A stretch of DNA of 64,000 nucleotides from Pseudarthrobacter oxydans (GTDB lineage: Bacteria > Actinomycetota > Actinomycetes > Actinomycetales > Micrococcaceae). This document shows positions 26,512-35,646 of the stretch, one piece after another. The translations under genes were made by a program, and so were the position numbers. The notes beneath the pieces were generated by a model. The model was not told the origin of the DNA and searched no databases. It saw only the letters and a program-made list of their open reading frames with translations. The DNA lies in the NCBI RefSeq assembly GCF_013314975.1, contig NZ_JABTYH010000004.1, positions 62,001 to 126,000 on the forward strand, given 5' to 3'. Within the stretch, counting starts at the first letter, position 1, and every line of letters starts with the position of its first letter.

Positions 26512-26946
26512 ATGGGACAGGCACGCGAAGTCATGGACCGTCTCACCACGGCCATGGACGAAAAAGACAAAGAGACGCTGGCCCGGTGCTACGCAGCAAA
26601 CGCTGTTGCCTACACCCCCGACGAAGGGGAACTGACCGGGCGCGACGCCATTACCAACTACCTCTTCCACTTCTGGGAGTCCATGCCCGACGTCCGGTAC
26701 GAGCACGGTGACAGCTACGAGGCCGGAAACGTGGCCATCGACGAGGGCTTCGTCATCGGGACGAACACCGGGCCGCTGAGCCTGCCCACCGGCGAGACAA
26801 TACCGGCCACGGGCAAGCAGGTCAGGGTCCGGAGCTGCGATATCGCCCGGGTTGAAGGAGGCGAAATCACGTCCCACCACTTCTACTTCGACCAGACGGA
26901 GTTCCTTGGACAGCTCGGACTGATGCGCGAACTGACGTCGCACTGA
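26512..26946 (+). CDS. NTF2/SnoaL-like protein
   Basis: 144 aa. SnoaL-fold pattern: MGQAREVMDRLTTAMDEKDKETLARCYAANAVAYTP (helix then first strand, quoted in part), ELTGRDAITNYLFHFWESMPDV, then VGTNTGPL-type strands and SCDIARVEGGEITSHHFYFDQTEFLGQLGL at the end. It resembles ester-cyclase-like proteins (SnoaL family) rather than the shorter NTF2 domain at 11590. GGAGG lies 8 nt before the ATG at 26512, so an upstream in-frame ATG at 26422 is not needed. No operon partner; ligand unknown. Confidence 0.85.
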   Translation: MGQAREVMDRLTTAMDEKDKETLARCYAANAVAYTPDEGELTGRDAITNYLFHFWESMPDVRYEHGDSYEAGNVAIDEGFVIGTNTGPLSLPTGETIPATGKQVRVRSCDIARVEGGEITSHHFYFDQTEFLGQLGLMRELTSH

Positions 26947-26975
26947 CAGTGGGACGCCGGGACCAACTCACGGAA

Positions 26976-27010
26976 ATGCCGTGGACACCCTGCGAGGGTA
27001 TCCACGGCAT
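26976..27010. terminator. Strong bidirectional terminator hairpin
   Basis: ATGCCGTGGA (26976-26985) pairs with TCCACGGCAT (27001-27010), and an inner ACCCT-GCG-AGGGT extends the stem across one mismatch. It lies between convergent genes (SnoaL-like, + strand; VOC protein, - strand). Confidence 0.85.
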
Positions 27011-27049
27011 CGTGTTGCGTCGTTGTCCTCTTCGGGAACTGCCCCTGAA

Positions 27050-27427
27050 CTACGCGCGCTGGGCGATGTTGAGGATGTTCCCCTCGCTGTCCAGGAACCA
27101 GGCGCCCTTTCCGAATGAGTCGGTGGACACGCCGTTCTCCGTCTTCAGGCCAGGGAAGTCGTAGTCTTCGAAGACCACCCCGCGGCCCCGCAGTTCCTCC
27201 ATGTCCCGTTCAAGGTTGTCCGTCTCCCAGCCCATCTGGGTGTTCTTTGCAGTGCCGGCGTTGTCGGTCTGGTAGATGAGGAAGCTGGTTCCCTTGCCGC
27301 AGCGGTACAACAGGCTTTCCTCGATGGTTTCAGAGGGTTCCAGTCCCAGCTTGTCCCGGTAGAAATCCTTGGCCCTGTTGATGTCCTTCGCGGGAAGAAC
27401 AGCCATGATTGCTGAATCCTTGAGCAT
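27050..27427 (-). CDS. VOC/glyoxalase-fold protein
   Basis: 125 aa. One vicinal-oxygen-chelate module: AVLPAKDINRAKDFYRDKLGLEP at the start, GTSFLIYQTDNAG, then TDNLERDMEELRGRGVVFEDYDFPG and a final GAWFLDSEGNILNIAQ (quoted in parts). The spacing suits a metal-dependent glyoxalase, bleomycin-resistance-like protein or dioxygenase; substrate unknown. The ATG at 27427 follows AAAGGAATC, so the longer in-frame extension is not real. The 220 nt upstream (27428-27647) contain no recognisable gene. Confidence 0.88.
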   Translation of the reverse strand: MLKDSAIMAVLPAKDINRAKDFYRDKLGLEPSETIEESLLYRCGKGTSFLIYQTDNAGTAKNTQMGWETDNLERDMEELRGRGVVFEDYDFPGLKTENGVSTDSFGKGAWFLDSEGNILNIAQRA

Positions 27428-27647
27428 GGTGATTCCTTTATGCGTTGTGCGCACTGATGGCGGTTGCTCTCCCCCGGCTGCGCTCCCCCGGGACATCCCG
27501 GTGAGGGGCGCATGGCCGCCCGTCGCGCCACTTCCGGGGCGGCCACCTGGAACCGTGCGTGCCCCGCCAGCCATCAATGGCGCGCGTGTCCCCGAAGCCT
27601 ACGTGGCCATTATGGAACCGAATTGCGCCCACGGAAATAGGGAAATG

Positions 27648-28160
27648 TTATTGACCCCGCGTAGGTTTCAGGCCCTTGGCGTAGGCGGCTTGTCCAACGT
27701 GCTGGAGGCAGTCGGCGAGGGTGCTGACAAGCCGCACACCGAGCGTGACGGGCGGGTCCCAGCGGGTGTCGACAACACGGTCAAGGTCACCATCACCGAG
27801 GGTCTCCAGGAAGTCCACGGTCTGCCGGTGGACGGCGTTGTAGTAGTCCAAAAGCAGTTGCGGCTCGGCGCGCACCGCGTCCACCTGCTCACTGGAATGT
27901 CCATACCCGGTGTCTTTCCGGGGCAACGGCAGGGCGAAGCGGCCCACGAAATCCTGCGCGGTCCACACCTGCTCGCGACCAGCGACGTCCGCCACCTGCG
28001 CATCCTCCACGCGGCCCAGGTGCCATAGCAGCCAGGCGATCGAGTTGCCGGTGCCGCCTGGCCGCAGGGCCAGCGCACCGCCGTCGAGCCCTTCAAGGGT
28101 GGCCTCAACGGTCTCGCGGATCCGGACAAAGGCGTCCAGCAGCAGTTCGTTGGTTTTCAC
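27648..28160 (-). CDS. DinB/mycothiol-dependent transferase-like protein (DUF664)
   Basis: 170 aa four-helix bundle. It has the DinB-superfamily metal-site pattern: LAWLLWHLGRVEDAQ-type helix (SIAWLLWHLGRVEDAQVAD), a middle YYNAVHRQTVDFLETL helix and a C-terminal LADCLQHVGQAAYAKGL with His. Relatives in actinobacteria use mycothiol or bacillithiol as cofactor. The start is GTG at 28160 after GGAAGGGAACC. A DUF1801 gene lies 46 nt upstream on the same strand, so the two may be co-transcribed. Confidence 0.85.
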   Translation of the reverse strand: MKTNELLLDAFVRIRETVEATLEGLDGGALALRPGGTGNSIAWLLWHLGRVEDAQVADVAGREQVWTAQDFVGRFALPLPRKDTGYGHSSEQVDAVRAEPQLLLDYYNAVHRQTVDFLETLGDGDLDRVVDTRWDPPVTLGVRLVSTLADCLQHVGQAAYAKGLKPTRGQ

Positions 28161-28206
28161 GGTTCCCTTCCTGCGTCTTTCCCCAGGGGCGCGTGGGCCC
28201 CGTGCG

Positions 28207-28551
28207 TTACTTCCGGATCTCCGCCTGCCGCAGCCGGACCATCTCCTCCACCACGTCATCCGGGACGGGGTGGTCCGGGGTGAACCGGACGGTGCCCTTC
28301 GACAGTGAAAAGCCCTCCAGCCTGGGCGCGACGGCGTCCACCACCCCGGGCGAGAACGGGAAGATGGACAGGTGCTTGGCTGCCGCCGCCACACCGATCA
28401 GCGGCTTTCCGTCCAGCTTCAGGGCAGGCATCCCGTAGCTTCGGCCTTCCTCGGCGTCCGGGACAATGCGCCGCGCGGCCGCGATAACGCGCTGCAGGCA
28501 GCCGCGCGCAGGTTCAGCCAAGGCGGCAAGGGAATCGTCAACGTCACCCAT
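28207..28551 (-). CDS. DUF1801 (YdhG-like) protein
   Basis: 114 aa. Typical DUF1801 sequence: LQRVIAAARRIVPDAEEGRSYGMPALKLDGKPLIGVAAAAKHLSIFPFSP (quoted in overlapping parts; the Y-x-M-P-A / K-H-xS-x-F-P residues are conserved), then FSLSKGTVRFTPDHPVPDDVVEEMVRLRQAEI. Some relatives were proposed as iron or ferredoxin-related chaperones, but function is not settled. Cytoplasmic. First gene of a possible pair with the DinB-like gene downstream. Confidence 0.85.
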   Translation of the reverse strand: MGDVDDSLAALAEPARGCLQRVIAAARRIVPDAEEGRSYGMPALKLDGKPLIGVAAAAKHLSIFPFSPGVVDAVAPRLEGFSLSKGTVRFTPDHPVPDDVVEEMVRLRQAEIRK

Positions 28552-28599
28552 GCGGTCAGTCTAGACCCGTGCGCAGCCCGGTGCCGCCAGGCTTTCCGG

Positions 28600-28926
28600 C
28601 TACGCTTTCGAAGCCCGGATCGCCTTGCGCACCGCCGCCCCGACGGCCGAAATGACTGGCACCAGGCAAACCAGTGCCACCACGGTGTTGGGCCGGAAGG
28701 ACACCTGCCCGCCGACGTTCCGGTACACACCAAGCGGCAGCACCATTCCGCCTCCCCCGCCGCCGGAGGCGCCGTCCGGCCCGGCTTCGCCGCCTCCACC
28801 GAACCCGAAGGACACCAACGCCACCGGGATGATTTCTTCCCCTCCGAGCTGGACCGGGGAACCGTACGCCCGGGAGACGCCGACGTTCTTGAATGCTTCG
28901 ATCAGTGTCGGGAATGCATCAGCCAT
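28600..28926 (-). CDS. GerW/YtfJ-family protein
   Basis: 108 aa. GerW-family pattern: FKNVGVSRAYGSPVQLGGEEIIPVALVSFGFGGGGE, a Gly-rich loop (about residues 46-62), then VYRNVGGQVSFRPN (quoted in parts), followed by a single C-terminal hydrophobic helix (VVALVCLVPVISAVGAAV) with a basic end. In Bacillus the homologue is a germination protein, but non-spore-formers also carry the family, so this does not indicate sporulation. Stand-alone; function unknown. Confidence 0.82.
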   Translation of the reverse strand: MADAFPTLIEAFKNVGVSRAYGSPVQLGGEEIIPVALVSFGFGGGGEAGPDGASGGGGGGMVLPLGVYRNVGGQVSFRPNTVVALVCLVPVISAVGAAVRKAIRASKA

Positions 28927-28983
28927 GGCCCCACCCTATGGGCGTTGGTCCGGCGGCAACAGACCTGCCACCGGGCTTTCCGG

Positions 28984-29907
28984 TCAGGTTTGAACGCGCC
29001 GGCGGTAGTTCCTCGGCGTCTCCCCCGCGTCGTTCAGGAAGTGCCGGTTGAAGTTGGACAGGTTGGAGAAGCCCACTTCGTAGCAGATGTCCGAGATGGG
29101 CTTGTCCGTCCGCTCCAGCAGGCGCCTGGCGTGGGCAAGACGGAGCTTGCGCACAAGATCGCTGAAGTTCTGGCCGGTGGCGCGCTTGAAGTACTTGGAA
29201 AAGGTGGGCTCGGGCATGCCCACCAGCGCCGCTGCCTCGGACATTTTGACACTGCCGGCGTGGTTGCTGAACACATACTCCAGGACAAGGTCGACGACGG
29301 CGGCGGCCTGTCCGTCCAGCTGCGGCCTGAACCATTCCTCGGCAAGGTAGCGCCGTTCCTCCCTGGGTGCCCGGGTCAGGATTCCAAAGAGGGCGAACAG
29401 GTGCTGGAGCCGCTGCAGCCCGCTCGTAGCGCCCATCGCCTCGATAGCCGCGGCTGCCTCCTCCGCTGAACGTCCCAGGAACTCGATTCCCCGCCGGGAC
29501 TGCTCCAGCAGCGGCGCCACCTCGGCCAGTTCGGGAACCAGGGCCGCCGCCTGTTCAACCCATCTGCCGTCGAACTGGATGACGGCATCCCGGTTCTCAA
29601 GCACCTCACCTGGCTCAAGGTCACTGACCCAGTCGTGCGGCAGGCCGGACCCCACCAAGGCAACGTGGCCCGCCTCGAATGTGCCGATATGGTCACCAAC
29701 AATGAACTTTCCGGTCCCCTTGCGGATCAAGTGGATCTCGTACTCGGGATGGTAGTTCCACCGTGCCAGCGGGCTGGGGTAGCTGTGCTGGTGCCACCGG
29801 ACCGAATGGTTGGGATCAGGCGGGATGACCTCGCGGTTTGCCCGCATCCCCAGCAGGCGTTCGGCGAGCCGTGCCGTGGCTCCGTCAGCTATTTCCGCGG
29901 CGGTCAT
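28984..29907 (-). CDS. AraC-family regulator of the polyol operon
   Basis: 307 aa. The N-terminal half is a cupin sensor domain (HQHSYPSPLARWNYHPEYEIHLIRKGTGKFIVGDHIG in parts). The C-terminal 100 residues carry two AraC helix-turn-helices: VKMSEAAALVGMPEPTFSKYFKRATGQ, then PISDICYEVGFSNLSNFNRHF. It diverges from the solute-binding-protein gene of the polyol importer with a 277-bp gap, which fits control of that operon in response to a polyol. Start ATG 29907 follows GGAGCACC. The gap shows no perfect operator; TTGTTA near 30036 is a possible -35. Confidence 0.87.
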   Translation of the reverse strand: MTAAEIADGATARLAERLLGMRANREVIPPDPNHSVRWHQHSYPSPLARWNYHPEYEIHLIRKGTGKFIVGDHIGTFEAGHVALVGSGLPHDWVSDLEPGEVLENRDAVIQFDGRWVEQAAALVPELAEVAPLLEQSRRGIEFLGRSAEEAAAAIEAMGATSGLQRLQHLFALFGILTRAPREERRYLAEEWFRPQLDGQAAAVVDLVLEYVFSNHAGSVKMSEAAALVGMPEPTFSKYFKRATGQNFSDLVRKLRLAHARRLLERTDKPISDICYEVGFSNLSNFNRHFLNDAGETPRNYRRRVQT

Positions 29908-30184
29908 CGAGGTGCTCCATAGGGGTGGCCGGTTATGAACTCGGGACAGGCATTGGTGGCCCTGGTCCCAGAGTAGCGCCTTCACGGGGGTGCACGGCGG
30001 GAAAATAAGTATCAGAAAACGGCAACCAGGGCGCTAGTTGTTACCTCAGCCTCCCGCCTAACCTTGAACTACATCAGCGAGGAACCCCGGAATCTCCGGT
30101 CCCAGCCCTCGCCCAGGTCCAGCACCCCGGCACGGCAGTCGAGGTGCGGTGACTGTGCACCCCTGAAGAACAAAGGAGTCCTTA

Positions 30185-31537
30185 ATGCGCCCAAAAATGC
30201 GTGCTGCGACCCTGGCCGCCGGCGCTTTGTGTGTCGCGCTGAGTGCCTCGGCCTGTGCAGGTGCCGGCGGCGGCAATTCCGCCGGAGACCCGAACAGCAT
30301 CAGTGTCCTGATGGTCAACAACCCCCAGATGGAGGACCTGCAGCGGCTCACGGCAGAGAACTTCACCAAGGAAACCGGGATCAGGGTCAACTACACGATC
30401 CTGCCGGAAAACGACGTACGGGCCAAGATCAGCCAGGAGTTCTCCAGCCAGGCCGGCCAATACGACGTCGCCTCCCTCTCCAACTACGAGATCCCGTTCT
30501 ACTCCGCCAACGGCTGGCTGGCGCCGCTGGACGACGTCGCTGCCGATCCCGGATTTGACCAAGACGACATCCTGCCCGCCTACACGGCGTCCCTCACCGG
30601 TGAGGACGGCAAGCTGTACGGCGAACCGTTCTACGGGGAGTCCTCCTTCCTGATGTACCGGAAAGACATCCTGGACGCCAAGGGCCTGGCCATGCCGGCA
30701 AAGCCCACCTGGGATGAGGTTGCTGGCATAGCGGCAAAGGTGGACGGCGCGGAACCGGGCATGAAGGGCATCTGCCTCCGCGGACAGCCGGGCTGGGGCC
30801 AGGTCTTCGCACCCCTGACCACCGTGGTGAACACCTTCGGCGGAACCTGGTTCGACAAGGACTGGAACGCCCAGGTCAATTCCCCCGAGTTCACCGAGGC
30901 GGTGGAGTTCTACACAACTCTGGTGCGCGAGCACGGTGAAGCAGGCGCCGCGCAGGCAGGGTTCACCGAGTGCCTCAACAACATGGGCCAGGGCAAAGTG
31001 GCCATGTGGTACGACGCAACGTCCGCCGCAGGGGCACTGGAAGCCGAGGATTCCCCGGTCCAGGGCAAGATCGGCTACGCCCAGGCGCCGGTCAAGGAAA
31101 CCGCCTCTTCCGGCTGGTTGTGGACGTGGTCCTGGGCCATGCAGGCTGCGTCCAAGAAGCAGGACGCTGCCGAGAAATTCATTGCCTGGGCCAGCTCAAA
31201 GGACTACGAGGAACTCGTCGCCTCCGAGCTCGGCTGGGCAAAGGTCCCGTCCGGCAAGCGCATCTCCACCTACGAAAACGCGGAATTCCAGAAGGCCGCC
31301 CCGTTCTTCGAGGCAGAACGCTTCGCCATCGAAAACGCCGACCCGAAGAACCCCGGCGCCCAGGAACGTCCCGCCGTCGGGATCCAGTTTGTGGGCATCC
31401 CCGAATTCGCAGCCCTGGGAACGAACGTGTCCCAAGGCGTCAGCTCCGCCATCGCCGGCCAGGGCAGCGTGGCCGACGCGCTGGCCAAAGGCCAGGAAGC
31501 CGCCCAAAAGGTCGGCGACAAGTACAAGCAGCCTTAA
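30185..31537 (+). CDS. Polyol ABC importer solute-binding lipoprotein
   Basis: 450 aa. A lipoprotein signal (about residues 5-24, cleavage before the Cys in ASACAGAGG) is followed by an extracellular solute-binding family 1 fold. The sequence (VNNPQMEDLQRLTAENFTKETGIRVNY, GQYDVASLSNYEIPFYSANGWL, SGWLWTWSWAMQAASKKQDAAEKF in parts) is the mannitol/sorbitol (SmoE-like) type. It captures the sugar alcohol outside and delivers it to the two permeases encoded next. First gene of the operon; the ribosome site is AAAGGAGT. Confidence 0.88.
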   Translation: MRPKMRAATLAAGALCVALSASACAGAGGGNSAGDPNSISVLMVNNPQMEDLQRLTAENFTKETGIRVNYTILPENDVRAKISQEFSSQAGQYDVASLSNYEIPFYSANGWLAPLDDVAADPGFDQDDILPAYTASLTGEDGKLYGEPFYGESSFLMYRKDILDAKGLAMPAKPTWDEVAGIAAKVDGAEPGMKGICLRGQPGWGQVFAPLTTVVNTFGGTWFDKDWNAQVNSPEFTEAVEFYTTLVREHGEAGAAQAGFTECLNNMGQGKVAMWYDATSAAGALEAEDSPVQGKIGYAQAPVKETASSGWLWTWSWAMQAASKKQDAAEKFIAWASSKDYEELVASELGWAKVPSGKRISTYENAEFQKAAPFFEAERFAIENADPKNPGAQERPAVGIQFVGIPEFAALGTNVSQGVSSAIAGQGSVADALAKGQEAAQKVGDKYKQP

Positions 31538-31557
31538 CCGAACCGCAGGAGAACATC

Positions 31558-32526
31558 ATGACTACCGCAACGGCGCGCATCTCCCGCCCGGGACGCAATG
31601 CAGCCACACCTTCACTCAACGCCCGGCAACGGGAACGCTCCCTGGCCTGGGCACGGCGTGCACCGCTGCTGCCGGCCCTGGTCTTCCTTATCCTGGTCAC
31701 CCAGCTTCCGTTCGTGGCGACCCTGGTCATCTCGTTCATGAACTGGAACAGCCTCAGCCCGGACAAGACCGCCTTTGCCGGGCTGGAGAACTACGCCACG
31801 GTCCTGACCGACCCTGACCTGCGCCAGGCCATCTTCACCACCATCCTCCTGACCGTCTCCGTCGTGCTGATCAGCCTGCTGATCGGCCTGGGACTTGCCC
31901 TGCTGCTGGACAAGAAGTTCATTGGCCGCGGCCTCGCCCGGACCCTGCTGATCGCCCCGTTCCTGGTGGTGCCGGTGGCAGCGGCCCTCATCTGGAAACA
32001 TGCCCTGCTCAACCCCACGTACGGGCTGATCAACGGAATCCTGACCTGGGTCTGGTCGCTGTTCGGCAGCACGGCGGCGCCGCAACTGGACCTGCTCTCG
32101 CAGGCTCCCATGATGGCCGTGATCCTCTCCCTGGTGTGGCAGTGGACGCCGTTCATGATGCTGATCCTGCTGGCCGGGCTGCAGTCCCGTCCCATGGACA
32201 CCGTGGAAGCTGCCCAGATGGACGGCGCCACACCCTGGGGGATCTTCCGGCACCTGACCCTGCCGCACTTGCGCCAATATCTGGAACTCGGCGGCCTGCT
32301 CGGCGCGATCTACATCGTGCAGAACTTCGACGCGGTCTTCACCCTCACCGCCGGCGGACTGGGCACAGCCAACCTGCCCTACGCCATCTACCAGACGTTT
32401 TACTTCGCCAACGAATACGGCCTGGCTTCCGCCGCCGGCGTCGTGGTGGTCATCGGCACCATCATCGTGGCCACCTTCGCACTCCGTACCGTCTTTTCAC
32501 TCTTCAAGAAGGAGGCAGCACGATGA
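31558..32526 (+). CDS. Polyol ABC importer permease 1 (SmoF-like)
   Basis: 322 aa with six transmembrane helices. The binding-protein-dependent transport signature (EAA loop) is VEAAQMDGATPWGIFRHLTLP. It forms a heterodimer with the next gene's product. CAGGAG precedes the ATG at 31558, 20 nt after the binding protein stop; the stop codon overlaps the start of permease 2 by 4 nt. Confidence 0.9.
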   Translation: MTTATARISRPGRNAATPSLNARQRERSLAWARRAPLLPALVFLILVTQLPFVATLVISFMNWNSLSPDKTAFAGLENYATVLTDPDLRQAIFTTILLTVSVVLISLLIGLGLALLLDKKFIGRGLARTLLIAPFLVVPVAAALIWKHALLNPTYGLINGILTWVWSLFGSTAAPQLDLLSQAPMMAVILSLVWQWTPFMMLILLAGLQSRPMDTVEAAQMDGATPWGIFRHLTLPHLRQYLELGGLLGAIYIVQNFDAVFTLTAGGLGTANLPYAIYQTFYFANEYGLASAAGVVVVIGTIIVATFALRTVFSLFKKEAAR

Positions 32527-33455
32527 GCACCCTCACCCCCGCTGCACCGCAAAGCTCAGGCCCGGCCCGTTCCACCTCCCCCGCCGCACGGGCAACCGGC
32601 CGCGCTCCACGCCGCGGCAAGGCACGCATGGACCCCACCCGCAACAACACCGCCGCCGGCATTGCAGCCTGGTTGCTGGCGCTTCTCTTCGCAGTCCCGG
32701 TCCTGTGGATGATCCTTACCTCGTTCCACTCCGAGACCGACGCCGCGACGAACCCGCCGTCCATCGCCGCGAACCTCACCCTGGACGCGTACCGGGAATT
32801 TTTCGGCGAAACGTCCGGCGTCAGCCCGTGGCCGTCGCTGATCAACTCCGCCTCCGCCTCGATCCTGTCCACGGTCCTCGTGCTGCTCCTGGCCTTCCCG
32901 GCAGCGTACGCGCTCTCCATCCGGCCGGTGAAGAAGTGGACGGACGTCATGTTCTTCTTCCTTTCGACCAAGATGATGCCCGTGGTCGCGGCCATCCTTC
33001 CGCTCTACCTTTTCGCGCGGACCGTGGGGGCACTGGACAACATCTGGTTCCTGATCCTGATGTACACCTCCATGAACCTGCCCATCGCCGTCTGGATGAT
33101 GCGGTCCTTCCTGGCCGAGGTGCCTGAAGAAATGCTGGAGGCAGCACAGATCGACGGCGCCAACCTCCTGCTCATCCTCCGCAAAATCATCGCCCCCGTG
33201 GCCATGCCCGGCATCGCAGCCACCGCCCTGATCTGCTTCATCTTCAGCTGGAACGAACTGCTCCTGGCCCGGGTCCTCACCGGCGTGGTGGCAGGCACAG
33301 CGCCCGTGTTCCTCACCGGCTTCGTTTCCGGCCAGGGCCTCTTCCTCGCCCAGGTCTGTGCGGCCGCCGTCGTCATCTCCCTGCCGGTGCTGTTCGCAGG
33401 GTTCGCCGCCCAGGACAAACTCGTCCAGGGGCTCTCCCTGGGCGCCGTGAAATAA
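32523..33455 (+). CDS. Polyol ABC importer permease 2 (SmoG-like)
   Basis: 310 aa. An N-terminal disordered Pro/Ala/Arg-rich stretch of about 40 residues precedes six transmembrane helices. The EAA loop is LEAAQIDGANLLLILRKIIAP, and SWNELLLARVLTG near the end is typical of carbohydrate permeases. ATGA overlap with permease 1. No ATP-binding gene follows, so the importer must borrow a shared ATPase of the MsiK/SmoK type encoded elsewhere. Confidence 0.9.
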   Translation: MSTLTPAAPQSSGPARSTSPAARATGRAPRRGKARMDPTRNNTAAGIAAWLLALLFAVPVLWMILTSFHSETDAATNPPSIAANLTLDAYREFFGETSGVSPWPSLINSASASILSTVLVLLLAFPAAYALSIRPVKKWTDVMFFFLSTKMMPVVAAILPLYLFARTVGALDNIWFLILMYTSMNLPIAVWMMRSFLAEVPEEMLEAAQIDGANLLLILRKIIAPVAMPGIAATALICFIFSWNELLLARVLTGVVAGTAPVFLTGFVSGQGLFLAQVCAAAVVISLPVLFAGFAAQDKLVQGLSLGAVK

Positions 33456-33507
33456 CAGGCCATGAAATAGCCCGCCGCCCCACCAAACTCTTTCAAGGAT
33501 CACGTCA

Positions 33508-34569
33508 ATGACAACACCAACCGCCCAGACCGTGCCCGCCACCGATCAGGCGCTGCCCGCCACCATGCGCGCCAACATCCTCAAAAGCCAGGGCGAGATG
33601 ACCATGGAAACCCTGCCCCTACCTGGGCTGGACGCCGACCAGGTCCTGGTGCAGGTCGCGGCCGTCGGCGTCTGCGGCAGCGACGTGCACTACTACGAGC
33701 ACGGCCGGATCGGCCCGTATGTGGTGGACCACCCGCTCATCCTCGGCCATGAGCTTTCGGGGCGGATCGCCGCCGTCGGAAGTGCCGTGGATCCGGCCCG
33801 CATCGGCCGGCGCGTCGCCGTCGAACCCCAACGCCCGTGCCGGACCTGCAAGCAGTGCAAGGCCGGGCGGTACAACCTCTGCCCGGACATCGAGTTCTAC
33901 GCCACCCCGCCGGTGGACGGCGCGTTCGCCGAGTACGTGACCATCCAGAGCGACTTCGCCTACGACATCCCGGACAGTGTCAGCGACGAGGCAGCCGCCC
34001 TTATCGAACCGCTCTCCGTCGGCCTCTGGGCCTGCGAACGTGCCGGGATCAAGCCCGGCAGCCGGGTGCTGATTGCCGGTGCCGGACCCATCGGCATCAT
34101 CGCCGCCCAGGCCGCCCGCGCCTACGGCGCCACCGAAATCTACATCAGCGACATCGCCGAAGACCGCCTGGCCTTCGCGCTGGAACACGGCGCCACCCAC
34201 GCGCTGAACGCGAAGACGGACAACGTGGAAGGGCTCGACGTCGACGCGTTCATTGACGCGTCCGGGGCACCGCAGGCGGTCCGTTCCGGCATCAAGGCCG
34301 TTGCCCCCGCCGGAAGGGTCATCCTTGTCGGGCTGGGCGCGGACGACGTGGAACTGCCCGTCTCCTTCATCCAGAACCGCGAAATCTGGCTCTCCGGCGT
34401 GTTCCGCTACACCAACACCTGGCCGCTGGCCATCCAGCTCATTGCCGACGGGAAAGTGAACCTGGACATCCTGGTCACCGGCAGGTTCGCCCTCGCCGAG
34501 TCCGAACAGGCGCTCACGGCGGGCAGGCAGCCCGGCCAGCTCAAAGCCGTTGTCTACCCCGGCCGCTGA
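33508..34569 (+). CDS. Zinc-dependent polyol (sorbitol/xylitol, L-iditol-type) dehydrogenase
   Basis: 353 aa, medium-chain dehydrogenase. The catalytic zinc site is GVCGSDVHYYEHG and GHELSG; the structural zinc site is CRTCKQCKAGRYNLC (C-x2-C-x2-C-x7-C, about residues 111-125). The NAD loop is AGAGPIGIIA with Asp in ISDIAEDRL, suiting NAD. It oxidises a sugar alcohol to a ketose, such as sorbitol to fructose or xylitol to xylulose. Its place between the polyol importer and a PfkB kinase gives a complete import-oxidise-phosphorylate route. Confidence 0.88.
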   Translation: MTTPTAQTVPATDQALPATMRANILKSQGEMTMETLPLPGLDADQVLVQVAAVGVCGSDVHYYEHGRIGPYVVDHPLILGHELSGRIAAVGSAVDPARIGRRVAVEPQRPCRTCKQCKAGRYNLCPDIEFYATPPVDGAFAEYVTIQSDFAYDIPDSVSDEAAALIEPLSVGLWACERAGIKPGSRVLIAGAGPIGIIAAQAARAYGATEIYISDIAEDRLAFALEHGATHALNAKTDNVEGLDVDAFIDASGAPQAVRSGIKAVAPAGRVILVGLGADDVELPVSFIQNREIWLSGVFRYTNTWPLAIQLIADGKVNLDILVTGRFALAESEQALTAGRQPGQLKAVVYPGR

Positions 34570-34571
34570 CC

Positions 34572-35537
34572 ATGTTCACCGTGATCGGCGAGTCACTCGT
34601 TGACATCATTGACTCCCCTGACAGCGAAGGCGCGGCCAGGGCAAGCTGCCGTCGGGTCCATCCCGGCGGCAGCCCCCTCAATGTCGCTGTGGGCATTGCC
34701 CGCCTCGGCCAGGCAGCCACGCTCGTCACGCACTATGCCGACGACCCGCACGGCCACGTGATTGCCGGGCACCTCCGCGGCAACGGCGTCGAGGCGATTG
34801 TGGGAGGCGCCTCTCCGACGTCGTCCGCGGTGGCGCGCCTGGACAGCACCGGAGCGGCGGAGTACAGCTTCTCCATCACCTGGGACATCACCGGCGCCTC
34901 CATCCCGGCCCTTGCGGCAGTGGAGAGCTCCCTCCATGTCCATACCGGGTCCATCGCCACCGTCCTGGATCCGGGCAACCAGATGGTCCGGCGGCTGGTG
35001 GCGGCTGCGCGCACGCACGCCACCGTCAGCTTCGATCCCAACTGCCGGCCCGCGATCAGCGCAGAGGCGGACGCGGTCCGGGGCGACGTTGAAGGCTTCG
35101 TTGCCGCCAGCGACATCGTCAAGGCCAGCGACGAGGACCTGCGCTGGCTGTACCCGGGCAGGACGCCGGACGAATCCCTGGCTGCCTGGCTGGAGCTGGG
35201 ACCGGCGCTGGTTGCACTGACGCGCGGCGCGGACGGTCCGGTGATCCTGACCCGGCACGGACGTGTTGAAATGCCCAGGGAAGTTACCACCGTTGCGGAC
35301 ACCGTGGGGGCCGGCGACTCCTTCATGGCGGGCCTCATCTCCGGCCTGGCGCAGCTGGACACGCTGGGCGCCGGCGGACGCGAACGCCTGCACAGCCTCT
35401 CCCCCGCGGAACTGGCTGCCCTGGCGTCCTATGCGAACCGGGCGGCCGCCATCACCTGTTCCCGGCCCGGCGCCAACCCTCCCACCTCCGCCGAGCTCGG
35501 CTCCCTGGCCGGCACGCCCGCGGCCGCGGCTGGCTAG
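34572..35537 (+). CDS. PfkB-family carbohydrate kinase (fructokinase-like)
   Basis: 321 aa. The ribokinase-fold motif 1 is GGSPLNVAVGIARLG and the catalytic motif 2 is DTVGAGDSFMAGL (the Asp base and the anion hole). SFDPNCRP is typical of fructokinases. It phosphorylates the ketose made by the dehydrogenase, which starts 2 nt upstream of this gene, so the two are coupled. It lacks the GGGPAATAAVAAAR and GAGDVYHGA sequences of the sulfofructose kinase at 46506, so the two kinases should not be confused. Confidence 0.87.
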   Translation: MFTVIGESLVDIIDSPDSEGAARASCRRVHPGGSPLNVAVGIARLGQAATLVTHYADDPHGHVIAGHLRGNGVEAIVGGASPTSSAVARLDSTGAAEYSFSITWDITGASIPALAAVESSLHVHTGSIATVLDPGNQMVRRLVAAARTHATVSFDPNCRPAISAEADAVRGDVEGFVAASDIVKASDEDLRWLYPGRTPDESLAAWLELGPALVALTRGADGPVILTRHGRVEMPREVTTVADTVGAGDSFMAGLISGLAQLDTLGAGGRERLHSLSPAELAALASYANRAAAITCSRPGANPPTSAELGSLAGTPAAAAG

Positions 35538-35646
35538 CCCGTGCGAGCCCCGCGGTAGTCAGCTGGTCTGCGTGTCCCTGGCCCTATGAGCCTTCCGCAC
35601 CGTGCCGGTCTGTACAACGGATAAGGGCTCACGGGAGACTGACCCC

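Noticed and set aside
28600..28926. GerW homologue as a sign of sporulation.
   Set aside because: The family is common in non-sporulating actinobacteria, and no other spore gene is in the window.
34572..35537. The polyol-operon kinase as a second sulfofructose kinase.
   Set aside because: It has the ordinary GAGDSF motif and lacks the YihV-type sequences; its neighbours are polyol genes.
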